A DNA stretch of 64,000 nt, taken from contig JBHGXS010000053.1 in the NCBI GenBank assembly GCA_041920565.1, positions 1 through 64,000 of the forward strand, read 5' to 3'. The notes beneath the pieces were generated by a model, which was given only the letters and a program-made list of their open reading frames with translations, did no database searches and was not told where the DNA came from. The translations under genes and the position numbers were made by a program. Origin of the DNA: JAGHKQ01 sp041920565 (GTDB lineage Bacteria > Bacillota > Bacilli > Bacillales > Bacillaceae_G). Numbering within the stretch: the first letter of the stretch is position 1; every line of letters begins with the position of its first letter. This document shows positions 14,491 through 23,745 of this stretch, one piece after another.

Positions 14491-16845
14491 CTATCGCTTC
14501 TTCTTTTTCTTGCGCTTCACGCTCGGCGCATTTTCAAAGAAAGCCTTTTTCTTTTTGCCTTCTTTGCGTCCGCCGCCGCGTTCATTGTCGCGTTCTCCGC
14601 GCTTTCTTCTTCCGCGCTGTTCTTTTTCACCGCTGCGCTTCCCTCTGCGATCCTTAGGCTGTTCGATAACCATAGGGCGTCCTTTACGTTCGCCTCTGCG
14701 GCTTCCTTTCATGCCGACGACTTCGAAATCAATGATACGCTCGTCTTTATTGACGTTCACAACACGAACCGTGATTTCATCCCCGATGCGGAACACGTTT
14801 CCTGTTCGTTCCCCAATCATAGCGAAATGGCGCTCATCGTAACGATAATAGTCATCCGTTAAGTAGCTGACGTGAACAAGCCCTTCAATCGTATTCGGCA
14901 ATTCCACAAACAAACCGAAGTTTGTGACAGAACTGATAATGCCGTCATACTCTTCGCCGATTTTATCCAACATGAACTCAGCTTTCTTCAATTCGTCCGT
15001 TTCACGCTCTGCTTCCACCGCACGGCGCTCCATATTAGAGGAATGCTCGGCAATGTCCGGCAGCTCTTCTCTCCATTTTGCTTGCGTATCTGCATCCATT
15101 TGCCCATTAATTAAATACGTACGGATGAGACGGTGCACGATTAAGTCCGGATAACGGCGAATCGGTGATGTAAAATGCGTATAAAATTCCGTGGATAATC
15201 CAAAGTGTCCCAGGCTTTCTGCATCGTAACGCGCCTGCTTCATGGAGCGAAGCATGACCGTTGAAATCACGACTTCCTCCGGCTGTCCTTGCACCATCTC
15301 TAAAATTTGCTGCAAGGCACGAGGATGAATGTCATTCGCACGTCCTTTTACCACATATCCAAAGTTTGTGATAAATTCAAAGAAACGCTCCAACTTATCT
15401 TCTTTTGGCTCTTCATGGACACGATAGATAAACGGCACATTCAGCCAATGGAAATGCTCGGCTACCGTTTCGTTGGCCACCAACATAAACTCCTCAATCA
15501 GCTTTTCCGCTGTTGAACGTTCACGCAGTACAACGTCTGTCGGATTGCCCTCTTCGTCTACCAGCACCTTTGCCTCTTTAAAATCAAAGTCGATGGCGCC
15601 GCGGTTCATCCGCTTTTGGCGCAAAATTGCCGCAAGCTCCGCCATTCCCTCAAAAAACTCGACAAGCGGCTTATAACGCTTAATCAGCTCTTCATCTTTT
15701 TCATCTAAAATTTTATTTACATCGGAATATGTCATCCGCTCCGTCGTTTTAATGACACTTTGGAAAATCTCATGATTCACGACTTCCCCTTGCGGATTGA
15801 TTTCCATCTCACAAGAAAGCGTCAAGCGATCTACTTTTGGGTTTAAGGAGCAAATTCCGTTAGACAAACGATGCGGAATCATTGGAATCACGCGGTCAAC
15901 AAGATAAATACTGGTCCCTCTATCGGCAGCTTCTCTGTCAATCGGTGAACCTTCCGTTACATAATAGCTGACGTCTGCGATATGAACGCCCAGCTTGTAG
16001 TTTCCGTTTGGAAGCTTTGTCACTGTTACGGCATCATCCAAGTCCTTCGCATCTGCACCGTCGATAGTCACGATTGTCTCGTTACGTAAGTCGCGGCGTC
16101 CTTCTAAATCTTTTTCGCTGATTGTATCAGGAACACTGTTTGCTTGCTCCATGACTTCATCCGGGAATCCTTGCGGCAGACCGTATTTATAAATGACGGA
16201 AAGGATGTCGACACCCGGGTCATTTTTATGTCCAAGAATCTCGATGACTTCTCCTTCTGCGCTTAAGCGGCCTTCCGGATAGCTCGTTAACTGAACAACC
16301 ACTTTATGCCCTTCCACTGCTCCCATGGAAGCATGTTTTGGAATGAAAATATCGCTGGCAATTCGCTTATCATCCGGCAAAACGAAGCCGAAATTTTTGG
16401 ACTCTGTGTATGTACCGATGACCTTCTTGGTGCCGCGTTCCAGAATGCGGACCACGGTTCCTTCTTTACGAGCTCCGCTTGACTCCGCGCTGATTCGTAC
16501 AAGAACGGTATCACCGTGCAAGGCTCCATTTAGTTGGTCCGGCGGAATAAAGATGTCCTCCATTCCCTTTTCTTCCGGTGCAACAAAAGCAAACCCTCTC
16601 GCATGTCCCGTCAATACACCGCGCAATAAATTCATTTTTTCCGGCAGACCGTAGCGGTTGCTTCTCGTCCGCACAACAAGCCCCTTTTCTTCCATCATCA
16701 CAAGCGCCTTTACAAAATCCTTGAACTGAGCGGAATCTTCAATGCCAAACGCTTCCTCCAGCTCTTGGACCGTCAGCGGCTTATATGCTTCTTCTTTCAT
16801 GAACGCCAATAATTTATTTATATGTTCTTGAATATGTTCTTCCAA
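14491..16845 (-). CDS. rnr: Ribonuclease R
   Basis: A 784-residue 3'-5' exoribonuclease that degrades structured RNA and helps in tmRNA-linked mRNA turnover. Order of domains: N-terminal winged helix (about 1-75), cold-shock domains with GFAFVAPEE and GFVLPDDKR, the RNB catalytic domain with DGADAKDLDDAVTV carrying the metal-binding aspartates, then an S1 domain (GIISSVTNFGLFVEL) and a Lys/Arg-rich tail ending KRKKKKKR. A frame extends upstream to 16926, but TTG 16843-16845 has AAAGGAGG 8 nt before it and matches the family start. It sits between the esterase and smpB as in other Bacillus. Confidence 0.93.
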   Translation of the reverse strand: MEEHIQEHINKLLAFMKEEAYKPLTVQELEEAFGIEDSAQFKDFVKALVMMEEKGLVVRTRSNRYGLPEKMNLLRGVLTGHARGFAFVAPEEKGMEDIFIPPDQLNGALHGDTVLVRISAESSGARKEGTVVRILERGTKKVIGTYTESKNFGFVLPDDKRIASDIFIPKHASMGAVEGHKVVVQLTSYPEGRLSAEGEVIEILGHKNDPGVDILSVIYKYGLPQGFPDEVMEQANSVPDTISEKDLEGRRDLRNETIVTIDGADAKDLDDAVTVTKLPNGNYKLGVHIADVSYYVTEGSPIDREAADRGTSIYLVDRVIPMIPHRLSNGICSLNPKVDRLTLSCEMEINPQGEVVNHEIFQSVIKTTERMTYSDVNKILDEKDEELIKRYKPLVEFFEGMAELAAILRQKRMNRGAIDFDFKEAKVLVDEEGNPTDVVLRERSTAEKLIEEFMLVANETVAEHFHWLNVPFIYRVHEEPKEDKLERFFEFITNFGYVVKGRANDIHPRALQQILEMVQGQPEEVVISTVMLRSMKQARYDAESLGHFGLSTEFYTHFTSPIRRYPDLIVHRLIRTYLINGQMDADTQAKWREELPDIAEHSSNMERRAVEAERETDELKKAEFMLDKIGEEYDGIISSVTNFGLFVELPNTIEGLVHVSYLTDDYYRYDERHFAMIGERTGNVFRIGDEITVRVVNVNKDERIIDFEVVGMKGSRRGERKGRPMVIEQPKDRRGKRSGEKEQRGRRKRGERDNERGGGRKEGKKKKAFFENAPSVKRKKKKKR

Positions 16846-16919
16846 AACCAAAACCTCCTTTTTCCAACAAACGCTGTATTTAGTTTTTCCAAACTTATGT
16901 AAAAAAACGCAACTAGACA

Positions 16920-17660
16920 TTACCAATCTAGTTGCTCTAGGAAGTTGTAAATATCTTCGTGAAGTTCGTCGCGTTGTTTGTCTAATGTAATGACGTGCGT
17001 AGAATCTTCATACCATTTAATTTTCTTTACATTGGATTCCACACCGTTGTAAATGATATTGGCACTATCGGTATTGATCATCTCATCATGACGGGCTTGG
17101 ACAACAAACGTGGGTGCGTAAATCATATCCACATTATTGCGTACATCGGCAATCAAGTTTTGCAGCGCCTTCAACGTTTTCATCGGCGTTTTCTTGAACT
17201 CTAGCATTTCCGCTTCAATCTGCTCAGGAGATTTTCCTTCTCTCTTTTTATATTCTCTCGCATAAGCAAGAACTCCTTGGTACATCACTTCTTCGCTTTT
17301 GATGTACATCGGAGCGCACATGGAAACGATGCCTTCAATCGGCACAGTATAGCCGAGCTTTAACGAAAACACGCCGCCTAATGAAAGACCGACTGCGGCA
17401 ATTTTTTCATAGCCCTTCTCTTTTAAAAACTCATATGCTTCCATAACATCCTTCCACCAGTCGTCCGGACCGTAATGAACCAAGTTTTCAGGGGGAACCC
17501 CGTGGCCTTTATAAATCGGTGCATGGCACGTATAGCCTTTCTTTTCTAAATAACGGCCAAGCATGCGCACATCGGCGGAATGGCCAGTAAATCCATGTAA
17601 TAATAAAACAGCACGTTCACCAGCTTCAAATGTAAACGGCTTTGGAGCTGATAGCTTCAT
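16920..17660 (-). CDS. est: Carboxylesterase, Est30/YvaK type
   Basis: A 246-residue alpha/beta hydrolase. The oxyanion segment LLLHGFTGHS, nucleophile elbow GLSLGG (Ser), and a late acid and histidine (VVQARHDEMI, DSTHVITLD) form the catalytic triad seen in the monoacylglycerol lipase-like carboxylesterases of Bacillus and Geobacillus. It is cytoplasmic, with no signal peptide. It lies between secG and rnr, the conserved Bacillus order. A terminator separates it from secG, so it may have its own promoter with rnr. Confidence 0.9.
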   Translation of the reverse strand: MKLSAPKPFTFEAGERAVLLLHGFTGHSADVRMLGRYLEKKGYTCHAPIYKGHGVPPENLVHYGPDDWWKDVMEAYEFLKEKGYEKIAAVGLSLGGVFSLKLGYTVPIEGIVSMCAPMYIKSEEVMYQGVLAYAREYKKREGKSPEQIEAEMLEFKKTPMKTLKALQNLIADVRNNVDMIYAPTFVVQARHDEMINTDSANIIYNGVESNVKKIKWYEDSTHVITLDKQRDELHEDIYNFLEQLDW

Positions 17661-17752
17661 GTTGTACTCTCCTCTTTCTCATTCTGATTTCATGTTTTAG
17701 TGTATCACACCCGGCTGGAAAAAACCTAGCAGACAGCTTCATCGTCCGCAAC

Positions 17753-17785
17753 AAAAAAAGATTCAACCGCGCCGGTGAATCTTTT
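17753..17785 (-). terminator. Terminator after secG
   Basis: On the minus strand AGATTCA / TGAATCT flank a GC-rich loop and are followed by seven T (complement of 17754-17760). Confidence 0.8.
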
Positions 17786-17791
17786 CTCATC

Positions 17792-18034
17792 TTATAGCTT
17801 AACGTATGTTACAGCAATTGTTAAAACGAAAAACAACACTGCAAACACCACTGTTAAACGTTGTAAAACAGCATCGATGCCGCGCGCTTTTTGCTTTCCG
17901 AACAATTGCTCAGCGCCCCCGGAAATCGCACCTGATAAGCCGGCGCTTTTACTGGATTGCAATAAAACCAACACGATTAACGCAAGACACGTGATAATTA
18001 ATAAGACCGATAAAAACGTATGCACTGATTGCAC
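17792..18034 (-). CDS. secG: Protein translocase subunit SecG
   Basis: An 80-residue membrane protein with two hydrophobic helices (residues about 5-25 and 55-77) separated by a small polar loop (SSKSAGLSGAISGGAEQLFG), exactly the SecG plan. It assists SecYE and SecA (secA is at 56-58.6 kb) in protein export. Length is standard. It is a single-gene unit with its own terminator. Confidence 0.93.
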   Translation of the reverse strand: MQSVHTFLSVLLIITCLALIVLVLLQSSKSAGLSGAISGGAEQLFGKQKARGIDAVLQRLTVVFAVLFFVLTIAVTYVKL

Positions 18035-18216
18035 CTCCCGCTAGACACACTATAAGTTACTATAAATGTAACACAAAGCAGGGTTTGTCACAAGGGAGTA
18101 CCATATTTTACAGGAACGAGATATCGTCTCCATTACAGCTCTTTTTATTTACGTGTTAAAGAATCATCTATTTGTTAAATTTGTGGTGCAATAATGGGAA
18201 AAGAGGTTGATTGAAC

Positions 18217-18375
18217 ATGAAAGGGAACTGCACTGTTTTCTTCCTAATGCTATTCGTAGCTTCTGTTGCAGGAGGATTGGCTCTAAAAACTATATTTGAA
18301 CATTCTATGATTGTTGGAGTTAGTTCAGGAATTGTTTTCTTACTATGCTCCGCATTTTTCGCAGGAAAAAGTTGA
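18217..18375 (+). CDS. Small hydrophobic protein, 52 residues
   Basis: ATG at 18217 preceded by AAGAGGT opens a frame to TGA at 18373-18375. The product (MKGNCTVFFLMLFVASVAGG, then LALKTIF, then IVGVSSGIVFLLCSAFFAGKS) has two probable membrane helices joined by a short loop. It lies alone on the plus strand between secG and eno, next to repeat element R2. No family is recognised. The plausible ribosome site and helix pattern favour a real gene, but it could be chance. Confidence 0.4.
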   Translation: MKGNCTVFFLMLFVASVAGGLALKTIFEHSMIVGVSSGIVFLLCSAFFAGKS

Positions 18376-18430
18376 AGACAGCGGGGCACAGTAATGCAAA
18401 AATGCTGTGTCTTTTTGGTTCCAGCACATC

Positions 18431-18710
18431 CAAGCTTCGTACAAATTGCATGAAACTGAAATAGAATTGCACCGAATCTCAATTAATTGCGCCGAAACAG
18501 CACTCAATTGCACCAAATTCAAGTTAATTGCACCAAAACGAACAACAATTGCACCAATTCTAAAATAATTGCACCAAACCCAACATAATTGCGTCAAATT
18601 AACGTTCAATTGCACTAAACACGAGATACGCTTCAGAATAATTGACCCCATACAAAACCCTGCCACAGCGCCATGTACTGTGGCAGGGTGAAAAATGTAT
18701 AATTTCTTAA
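18431..18710 (+). repeat. Intergenic repeat element R2 (AATTGC family) with hairpin tail
   Basis: Nine units with ATTG at 18445, 18466, 18486, 18507, 18527, 18548, 18568, 18588 and 18609, i.e. spacings of 20 or 21 bp. Cores are AATTGCACCAAA or close variants. The head reads CAAGCTTCGTACAAATTGC; the tail has AAACACGAGATACGCTTC, then a perfect 11-bp hairpin CCCTGCCACAG/CTGTGGCAGGG (18658-18688) and ATGTATAAT. Between secG and eno; noncoding because the spacing changes frame. Confidence 0.85.
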
Positions 18711-18711
18711 G

Positions 18712-18748
18712 CAAAAACCAGGCCGTGTCTGCACTCACGGCCTGGTTT
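18712..18748 (-). terminator. Terminator of the glycolytic operon
   Basis: AAACCAGGCCGTG (18715-18727) pairs perfectly with CACGGCCTGGTTT (18736-18748), 13 bp with an 8-nt loop, followed by T's on the minus strand, 26 nt after the eno stop. Confidence 0.9.
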
Positions 18749-18773
18749 CGTAAAACGCCATTATGTTGTTATA

Positions 18774-20069
18774 TTACTTCTTTAAGTTGTAGAAAGATTT
18801 TAAGCCGTCGTATACAGCTAATTCACCTAGCTCGTCTTCGATGCGTAGTAATTGGTTGTATTTTGCGATACGATCTGTACGGCTCATAGAACCTGTTTTG
18901 ATTTGACCAGCGTTTGTCGCAACCGCGATGTCAGCGATTGTGCTGTCTTCTGTTTCACCGGAGCGGTGAGATACTACTGCTGTGTAACCGGCACGTTTTG
19001 CCATTTCGATTGCTTCGAATGTTTCAGTTAATGTACCGATTTGGTTTACTTTGATAAGGATAGAGTTGCCTACACCTTTTTCGATACCTTCAGCAAGCTT
19101 CTTCGTGTTTGTAACGAATAAGTCGTCACCCACTAATTGTACCTTCTTGCCAAGGCGTTCAGTCAATAATTTGTGGCCTTCCCAGTCGTTTTCATCTAAA
19201 CCGTCTTCGATAGAGATGATTGGGAATTCGTTCACTAGCTCTTCATAGAAGTTAACCATTTCTTCAGAAGTTAAGCCCGTGCGGCCTTCGCCTGCAAGGT
19301 CGTATTTTCCTGTTTCTTTGTTGTAGAATTCGGAAGAAGCTACGTCCATTCCAAGCAATACATCTTTGCCAGGCTCGTATCCAGCTTTTTTGATCGCTTC
19401 CATGATCACTTCTAACGCTTCGCGGTTAGAACCTAAGTTAGGAGCGAATCCGCCTTCGTCACCTACTGCAGTGTTTAAGCCTTTGCTGTGAAGAACCGCT
19501 TTTAATGCATGGAATACTTCTGCACCCATACGGATTGCTTCTTTGAATGTTGGAGCGCCAACAGGTAAAATCATGAACTCTTGGAAGTCCACGTTGTTGT
19601 CAGCGTGAGAACCGCCGTTGATGATGTTCATCATTGGAGTCGGTAATTGCTTCGCGTTGAAGCCGCCAAGATATTTATAAAGCGGAAGGCCTACAAGATC
19701 TGCAGCTGCATGAGCTACTGCCATGGAAACGCCAAGGATTGCGTTTGCACCTAATTTTCCTTTGTTTTCTGTTCCGTCAAGTTCAATCATGATACGGTCG
19801 ATGCCCACTTGGTCTGTTACATCTAAGCCGATGATTTCTGGAGCAATGATGTTGTTTACGTTATCAACAGCTTTTAATACTCCTTTTCCAAGGTAGCGGG
19901 ATTTGTCGTCGTCGCGAAGCTCAACTGCTTCGTATTCACCAGTAGAAGCGCCGCTTGGTACTAACGCGCGTCCGAAAGCGCCGGATTCAGTGTACACTTC
20001 TACTTCCACAGTAGGGTTACCGCGGGAATCTAATACTTCACGAGCATAAACATCAGTAATGAATGGCAT
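18774..20069 (-). CDS. eno: Enolase
   Basis: A 431-residue enolase converting 2-phosphoglycerate to phosphoenolpyruvate with Mg2+. The N-terminal start MPFITDVYAREVLDSRGNPT, the SGASTGEYEAVELRD loop, and the C-terminal barrel with VGDEGGFAPNL, SIEDGLDENDW, VGDDLFVTN and LIKVNQIGTLTET (metal ligands and catalytic lysine) plus SHRSGETED are all typical. It is the last gene of the cggR-gapA-pgk-tpiA-gpmI-eno operon. In Bacillus it can also act in the RNA degradosome network. Confidence 0.97.
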   Translation of the reverse strand: MPFITDVYAREVLDSRGNPTVEVEVYTESGAFGRALVPSGASTGEYEAVELRDDDKSRYLGKGVLKAVDNVNNIIAPEIIGLDVTDQVGIDRIMIELDGTENKGKLGANAILGVSMAVAHAAADLVGLPLYKYLGGFNAKQLPTPMMNIINGGSHADNNVDFQEFMILPVGAPTFKEAIRMGAEVFHALKAVLHSKGLNTAVGDEGGFAPNLGSNREALEVIMEAIKKAGYEPGKDVLLGMDVASSEFYNKETGKYDLAGEGRTGLTSEEMVNFYEELVNEFPIISIEDGLDENDWEGHKLLTERLGKKVQLVGDDLFVTNTKKLAEGIEKGVGNSILIKVNQIGTLTETFEAIEMAKRAGYTAVVSHRSGETEDSTIADIAVATNAGQIKTGSMSRTDRIAKYNQLLRIEDELGELAVYDGLKSFYNLKK

Positions 20070-20132
20070 GAATATCTCTCCTTTATGTTTGTTTACTTTC
20101 TTAAAATAAACATTTTCAAATGTCTTTACTCA

Positions 20133-21665
20133 TTATTTAATTAAAGTTTTTCCAGTCATTTCTTTCGGCTGTTCCAAGCCAAGCAATGTCAGCATCGTCG
20201 GAGCTAAGTCTCCTAAAATGCCGTCTTCGCGAAGCTCGATGCCTTCTTTTGTCACAATGACAGGAACCGGATTTGTTGTATGAGCCGTCATTGGCTGTCC
20301 TTCCGGTGTAATGACTTCATCAGCGTTACCGTGGTCGGCAGTAATGATTGCCGTACCGCCTTTGGCAAGAATCGCATCTACTACCTTGCCTAAGCACTCA
20401 TCCGTCGCTTCTACCGCTTTGATTGTCGGCTCCAATTTACCGGAATGACCAACCATATCGCAGTTCGCAAAGTTTAAGATGATTACATCGTGCTTGTCAG
20501 CTTCGATTTCTTTTAATAATGCCTCCGTTACTTCGTAGGCGCTCATTTCCGGCTTCAGGTCATACGTTGCAACCTTCGGAGAATTAATTAAAATTCTTTC
20601 TTCACCCGGAAACTCCGCTTCGCGTCCGCCGCTGAAGAAGAACGTTACATGCGGATACTTTTCTGTTTCCGCAATGCGAAGCTGCTTTAAGCCTGCTTGG
20701 GATACTACTTCTCCCAATGTGTTGTCCAAGTTTGTCGGCTTGAACGCTACATATCCGCCTACTGTTTCGCTGAATTGTGTCATACAGATGAATTCAGGAA
20801 TGTGCGGGTATTTTTCACCGCGGTCAAACTCACGGAAGTCTTCGTTCGTAAATACGCGGGAAATTTGAATTGCACGGTCCGGACGGAAGTTGTAGAAGAT
20901 GATGGCATCGTCGTCGTTAATTGTTGCCACTGGCGTTCCATCTTCTTTTACCATTACGGACGGCAATATGAACTCATCAAAGATACCGTGTTCATATGAA
21001 TCGTTCACGCACTCAATCGGATCTTTGTAAGTAGGACCTTCACCATACACCATAGCGCGATAGCATTTTTCTACACGATCCCAACGCTTGTCGCGGTCCA
21101 TGGAGTAGTAACGGCCGGAAAGCGTAGCAAATTGTCCTACTTTTGTTTCTTCAATTACTTTGAACGTTTGTTCAATGTATGTTTTTGCTGTTTGCGGACC
21201 AACGTCGCGTCCGTCTAAGAATCCATGAATATATACTTTCTCTAAGCCTTCTTTGGCAGCAAGGCGCAAAAGAGCAAACATATGATCAATATGGCTGTGC
21301 ACGCCTCCGTCAGAAAGCAAACCGAACAAGTGTAATGCTGTACCCTTTGCTTTTACGTGTTCCATCGCTTTAAGGAATGTTTCGTTTTTCTCGAACTCTC
21401 CTTCGCGAATCGCGATATTCACACGCGTTAAGCTTTGATACACGATACGGCCGGCGCCGATGTTCAAGTGACCTACTTCAGAGTTCCCCATTTGGCCTTC
21501 CGGAAGACCTACTGCCTCTCCGCACGCTTTTAATGTTGCATGAGGATACTTGTTCCAATAGCGGTCAAAATTCGGTTTTTTCGCCTGCGCTACCGCGTTT
21601 CCTTGTTCAACGTTTCGTAAAGCAAACCCATCAAGAATAATCAATGCTTTTGGTTGTTTCGCCAT
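20133..21665 (-). CDS. gpmI: 2,3-bisphosphoglycerate-independent phosphoglycerate mutase
   Basis: A 510-residue Mn2+-dependent mutase interconverting 3- and 2-phosphoglycerate through a phosphoserine. The serine is in GNSEVGHLNIGAGR; other metal-site segments are LIILDGFALR, DGRDVGP, ITADHGNADE and TAHTTNPVP. It overlaps tpiA by one base (TAATG) and precedes eno by 63 nt. This cofactor-independent enzyme is the normal one in Bacillus and is sensitive to low pH during sporulation. Confidence 0.97.
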   Translation of the reverse strand: MAKQPKALIILDGFALRNVEQGNAVAQAKKPNFDRYWNKYPHATLKACGEAVGLPEGQMGNSEVGHLNIGAGRIVYQSLTRVNIAIREGEFEKNETFLKAMEHVKAKGTALHLFGLLSDGGVHSHIDHMFALLRLAAKEGLEKVYIHGFLDGRDVGPQTAKTYIEQTFKVIEETKVGQFATLSGRYYSMDRDKRWDRVEKCYRAMVYGEGPTYKDPIECVNDSYEHGIFDEFILPSVMVKEDGTPVATINDDDAIIFYNFRPDRAIQISRVFTNEDFREFDRGEKYPHIPEFICMTQFSETVGGYVAFKPTNLDNTLGEVVSQAGLKQLRIAETEKYPHVTFFFSGGREAEFPGEERILINSPKVATYDLKPEMSAYEVTEALLKEIEADKHDVIILNFANCDMVGHSGKLEPTIKAVEATDECLGKVVDAILAKGGTAIITADHGNADEVITPEGQPMTAHTTNPVPVIVTKEGIELREDGILGDLAPTMLTLLGLEQPKEMTGKTLIK

Positions 21666-22420
21666 TATTTAACAGCCTCCAACAGCTTTAAGAACGATTG
21701 CGGCTCCAAGCTTGCACCGCCTACTAACGCTCCGTCAATGTCAGACTCAGCCATATATTCTTTAATGTTTTCAGGCTTTACGCTGCCGCCGTACTGAATG
21801 CGGACCGCATCTGCCACGTCTTGAGAAAATGCTTCTGCGATGACCTTGCGAATGTGTGCGCACACTTCGTTTGCATCTTGTGCAGAAGAAGATTTTCCTG
21901 TTCCGATCGCCCAGATTGGCTCGTAAGCAATCACAACCTGCTTCGCTTGCTCAGGAGAAAGACCTGCCAACGCTTTTTTCACTTGGTCGGCTACAAGGTC
22001 GAACGTTTTGCCGCTTTCGCGCTCTTCTAACGTTTCCCCGCAGCATACAATCGGAGTTAAGCCATGCTCAAACGCTGCAATTGTCTTTTTGTTTACTGTT
22101 TCGTCTGTTTCAGCAAACATTTCGCGACGCTCGGAGTGTCCTAAAATGACATAGCTTACTTTTAAATCGCTAAGTGCAACAGGGCTGATTTCACCTGTGA
22201 ATGCACCGCTTTTTTCAAAGTGCATGTTTTGTGCTCCCACTTTTAAGTCAGAGCCTTCTGTTGCCGCCACTAAACGCTCTAAAAATAAAGCCGGGGAGCA
22301 TACAACAGAGTCCACAACGTCTGCAGAAGGGATTTGACCTTTTACTTCCTCAACGAAGCTCACCGCTTCGGAAAGAGTTTTGTGCATTTTCCAGTTCCCT
22401 GCAATAATTGGCTTACGCAT
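21665..22420 (-). CDS. tpiA: Triosephosphate isomerase
   Basis: A 251-residue TIM barrel interconverting dihydroxyacetone phosphate and glyceraldehyde 3-phosphate. MRKPIIAGNWKMHKT holds the catalytic lysine; GHSERRE the histidine; AYEPIWAIGTGKSS the glutamate and flexible loop 6; YGGSVKPEN the phosphate site. Standard length. It lies 29 nt after pgk and shares a stop/start overlap with gpmI. Confidence 0.97.
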   Translation of the reverse strand: MRKPIIAGNWKMHKTLSEAVSFVEEVKGQIPSADVVDSVVCSPALFLERLVAATEGSDLKVGAQNMHFEKSGAFTGEISPVALSDLKVSYVILGHSERREMFAETDETVNKKTIAAFEHGLTPIVCCGETLEERESGKTFDLVADQVKKALAGLSPEQAKQVVIAYEPIWAIGTGKSSSAQDANEVCAHIRKVIAEAFSQDVADAVRIQYGGSVKPENIKEYMAESDIDGALVGGASLEPQSFLKLLEAVK

Positions 22421-22449
22421 AGGTACACCGTCCTTTTTTCTCGCTAGAA

Positions 22450-23634
22450 TTACTTGTCGTTTAGGAGCACAACGCCAGGAAGTTCTTTCCCTTCCATAAA
22501 TTCTAAGGAAGCTCCTCCACCTGTAGAGATATGGCTCATCTTATCCGCTAAGCCAAACTTTTCAACTGCTGCAGCTGAATCTCCGCCGCCGATAACGGAA
22601 TATGTATCAGGCGCCTCAGCTAAAGCTTCTGCCACTGCTTTTGTACCTTCGGCAAACTTGTCCATTTCGAACACGCCCATAGGTCCGTTCCAGATGACAA
22701 GTTTGGATTTTTGAATCACATCTTTATAGATTTCTCGAGTTTTCGGTCCGATATCCAACGCTTCCCAATCGCTTGGAATTTGATCGATATCCACCACTTT
22801 TGTATTGGCGTTTTCAGAGAAATCATCTGCAACAACCGCGTCTACAGGCATGTAGAAGTTCACGCCTTTTTGCTTTGCTTTTTCCATAAAGCCGCGCGCA
22901 AGGTCAAGCTTATCATCTTCGCAAAGCGATTTGCCAATCTCATATCCTTGTGCTTTTACGAATGTGTAAGCAAGTCCGCCGCCGATAATCAAATTATCTA
23001 CTTTTTCAAGCAGGTTTTCGATTACGCCGATTTTATCTTTCACTTTGGCTCCGCCGATGATGGCAGTGAATGGACGTTCCGGATTGGATAAAGCTTTGCC
23101 TAGTACTTCAATTTCCTTTTCCATCAAGAAGCCGGATACAGCAGGAAGGTATTCTGCAATACCTGCAGTAGAAGCATGCGCACGGTGTGCTGCGCCGAAT
23201 GCATCGTTTACATAAAGATCCGCTAATTTAGCAAACTCTTTTGCAAGTTCAGGATCATTCTTCTCTTCTCCTGGATAGAAGCGTACGTTTTCAAGCAATA
23301 ATACGTCGCCTTCGTTCATCTTGCTGATTTCGTCTTGTACTGCTTGTCCATAAGCTTCATCCGTTTTGATTACGTTTTTTCCAAGCAGCTCGCCTAAGCG
23401 TTTTGCTACAGGTGTTAAACGCATCTCTTCGTTTACTTGACCTTTTGGACGGCCTAAGTGGCTTGCTAAAATTACTTTCGCGCCATTGTCCACTAAGTAT
23501 TGAATAGTAGGAAGCGCTGCACGAATACGAGTTTCGTCAGTAATTTCCCCTTCCTTCATCGGCACGTTGAAGTCCACGCGGCAAAATACTCGTTTTCCTT
23601 TTACATCCACATCACGAATGCTTTTTTTGTTCAT
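22450..23634 (-). CDS. pgk: Phosphoglycerate kinase
   Basis: A 394-residue kinase making ATP from 1,3-bisphosphoglycerate. Signatures: RVFCRVDFNVPMK, ILASHLGRPKG, AFGAAHRAHAST, the nucleotide site GGAKVKDKIGV and the C-terminal GGGDSAAAVEKFG. A longer frame starts at 23655, but ATG 23634 has GGAGGG at good spacing and matches the family start (MNKKSIRD). Second structural enzyme of the operon, about 110 nt after gapA, with a strong hairpin in the gap. Confidence 0.97.
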   Translation of the reverse strand: MNKKSIRDVDVKGKRVFCRVDFNVPMKEGEITDETRIRAALPTIQYLVDNGAKVILASHLGRPKGQVNEEMRLTPVAKRLGELLGKNVIKTDEAYGQAVQDEISKMNEGDVLLLENVRFYPGEEKNDPELAKEFAKLADLYVNDAFGAAHRAHASTAGIAEYLPAVSGFLMEKEIEVLGKALSNPERPFTAIIGGAKVKDKIGVIENLLEKVDNLIIGGGLAYTFVKAQGYEIGKSLCEDDKLDLARGFMEKAKQKGVNFYMPVDAVVADDFSENANTKVVDIDQIPSDWEALDIGPKTREIYKDVIQKSKLVIWNGPMGVFEMDKFAEGTKAVAEALAEAPDTYSVIGGGDSAAAVEKFGLADKMSHISTGGGASLEFMEGKELPGVVLLNDK

Positions 23635-23702
23635 CGGGATTCCCTCCATTTGCATTGGATTGACAAAGAGCTTACCACAATTTCCTATTATATAACGGAA
23701 GC

Positions 23703-23726
23703 GGGAGAGGGGCTACCCCCTCTCCC
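23703..23726 (-). promoter_or_regulatory. GC-rich hairpin between gapA and pgk
   Basis: GGGAGAGGGG (23703-23712) pairs with CCCCTCTCCC (23717-23726), 10 bp with a 4-nt loop. There is no T-run on the minus side. It is likely an attenuating or mRNA-end-protecting stem that lets gapA be expressed above the downstream genes. Confidence 0.6.
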
Positions 23727-23745
23727 CCGTTCCGACACAAATAAA

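Noticed and set aside
18431..18630. CRISPR array
   Set aside because: The regular spacing is 20-21 bp with a 12-bp degenerate core and 8-9 bp between. CRISPR repeats are longer and near identical with unique 30-40 bp spacers, and no cas gene is present.
18343..18738. Minus-strand open frame of 131 codons through repeat R2
   Set aside because: It is a by-product of the repeats lacking stops on that strand; unit spacing alternates 20 and 21 bp, so no repeat peptide is kept, and there is no ribosome site.
23670..23697. Plus-strand promoter (TTGACA and TATTAT) between pgk and gapA
   Set aside because: The spacer is about 20 bp and no plus-strand gene follows; it would point into gapA antisense. 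Too weak to call.
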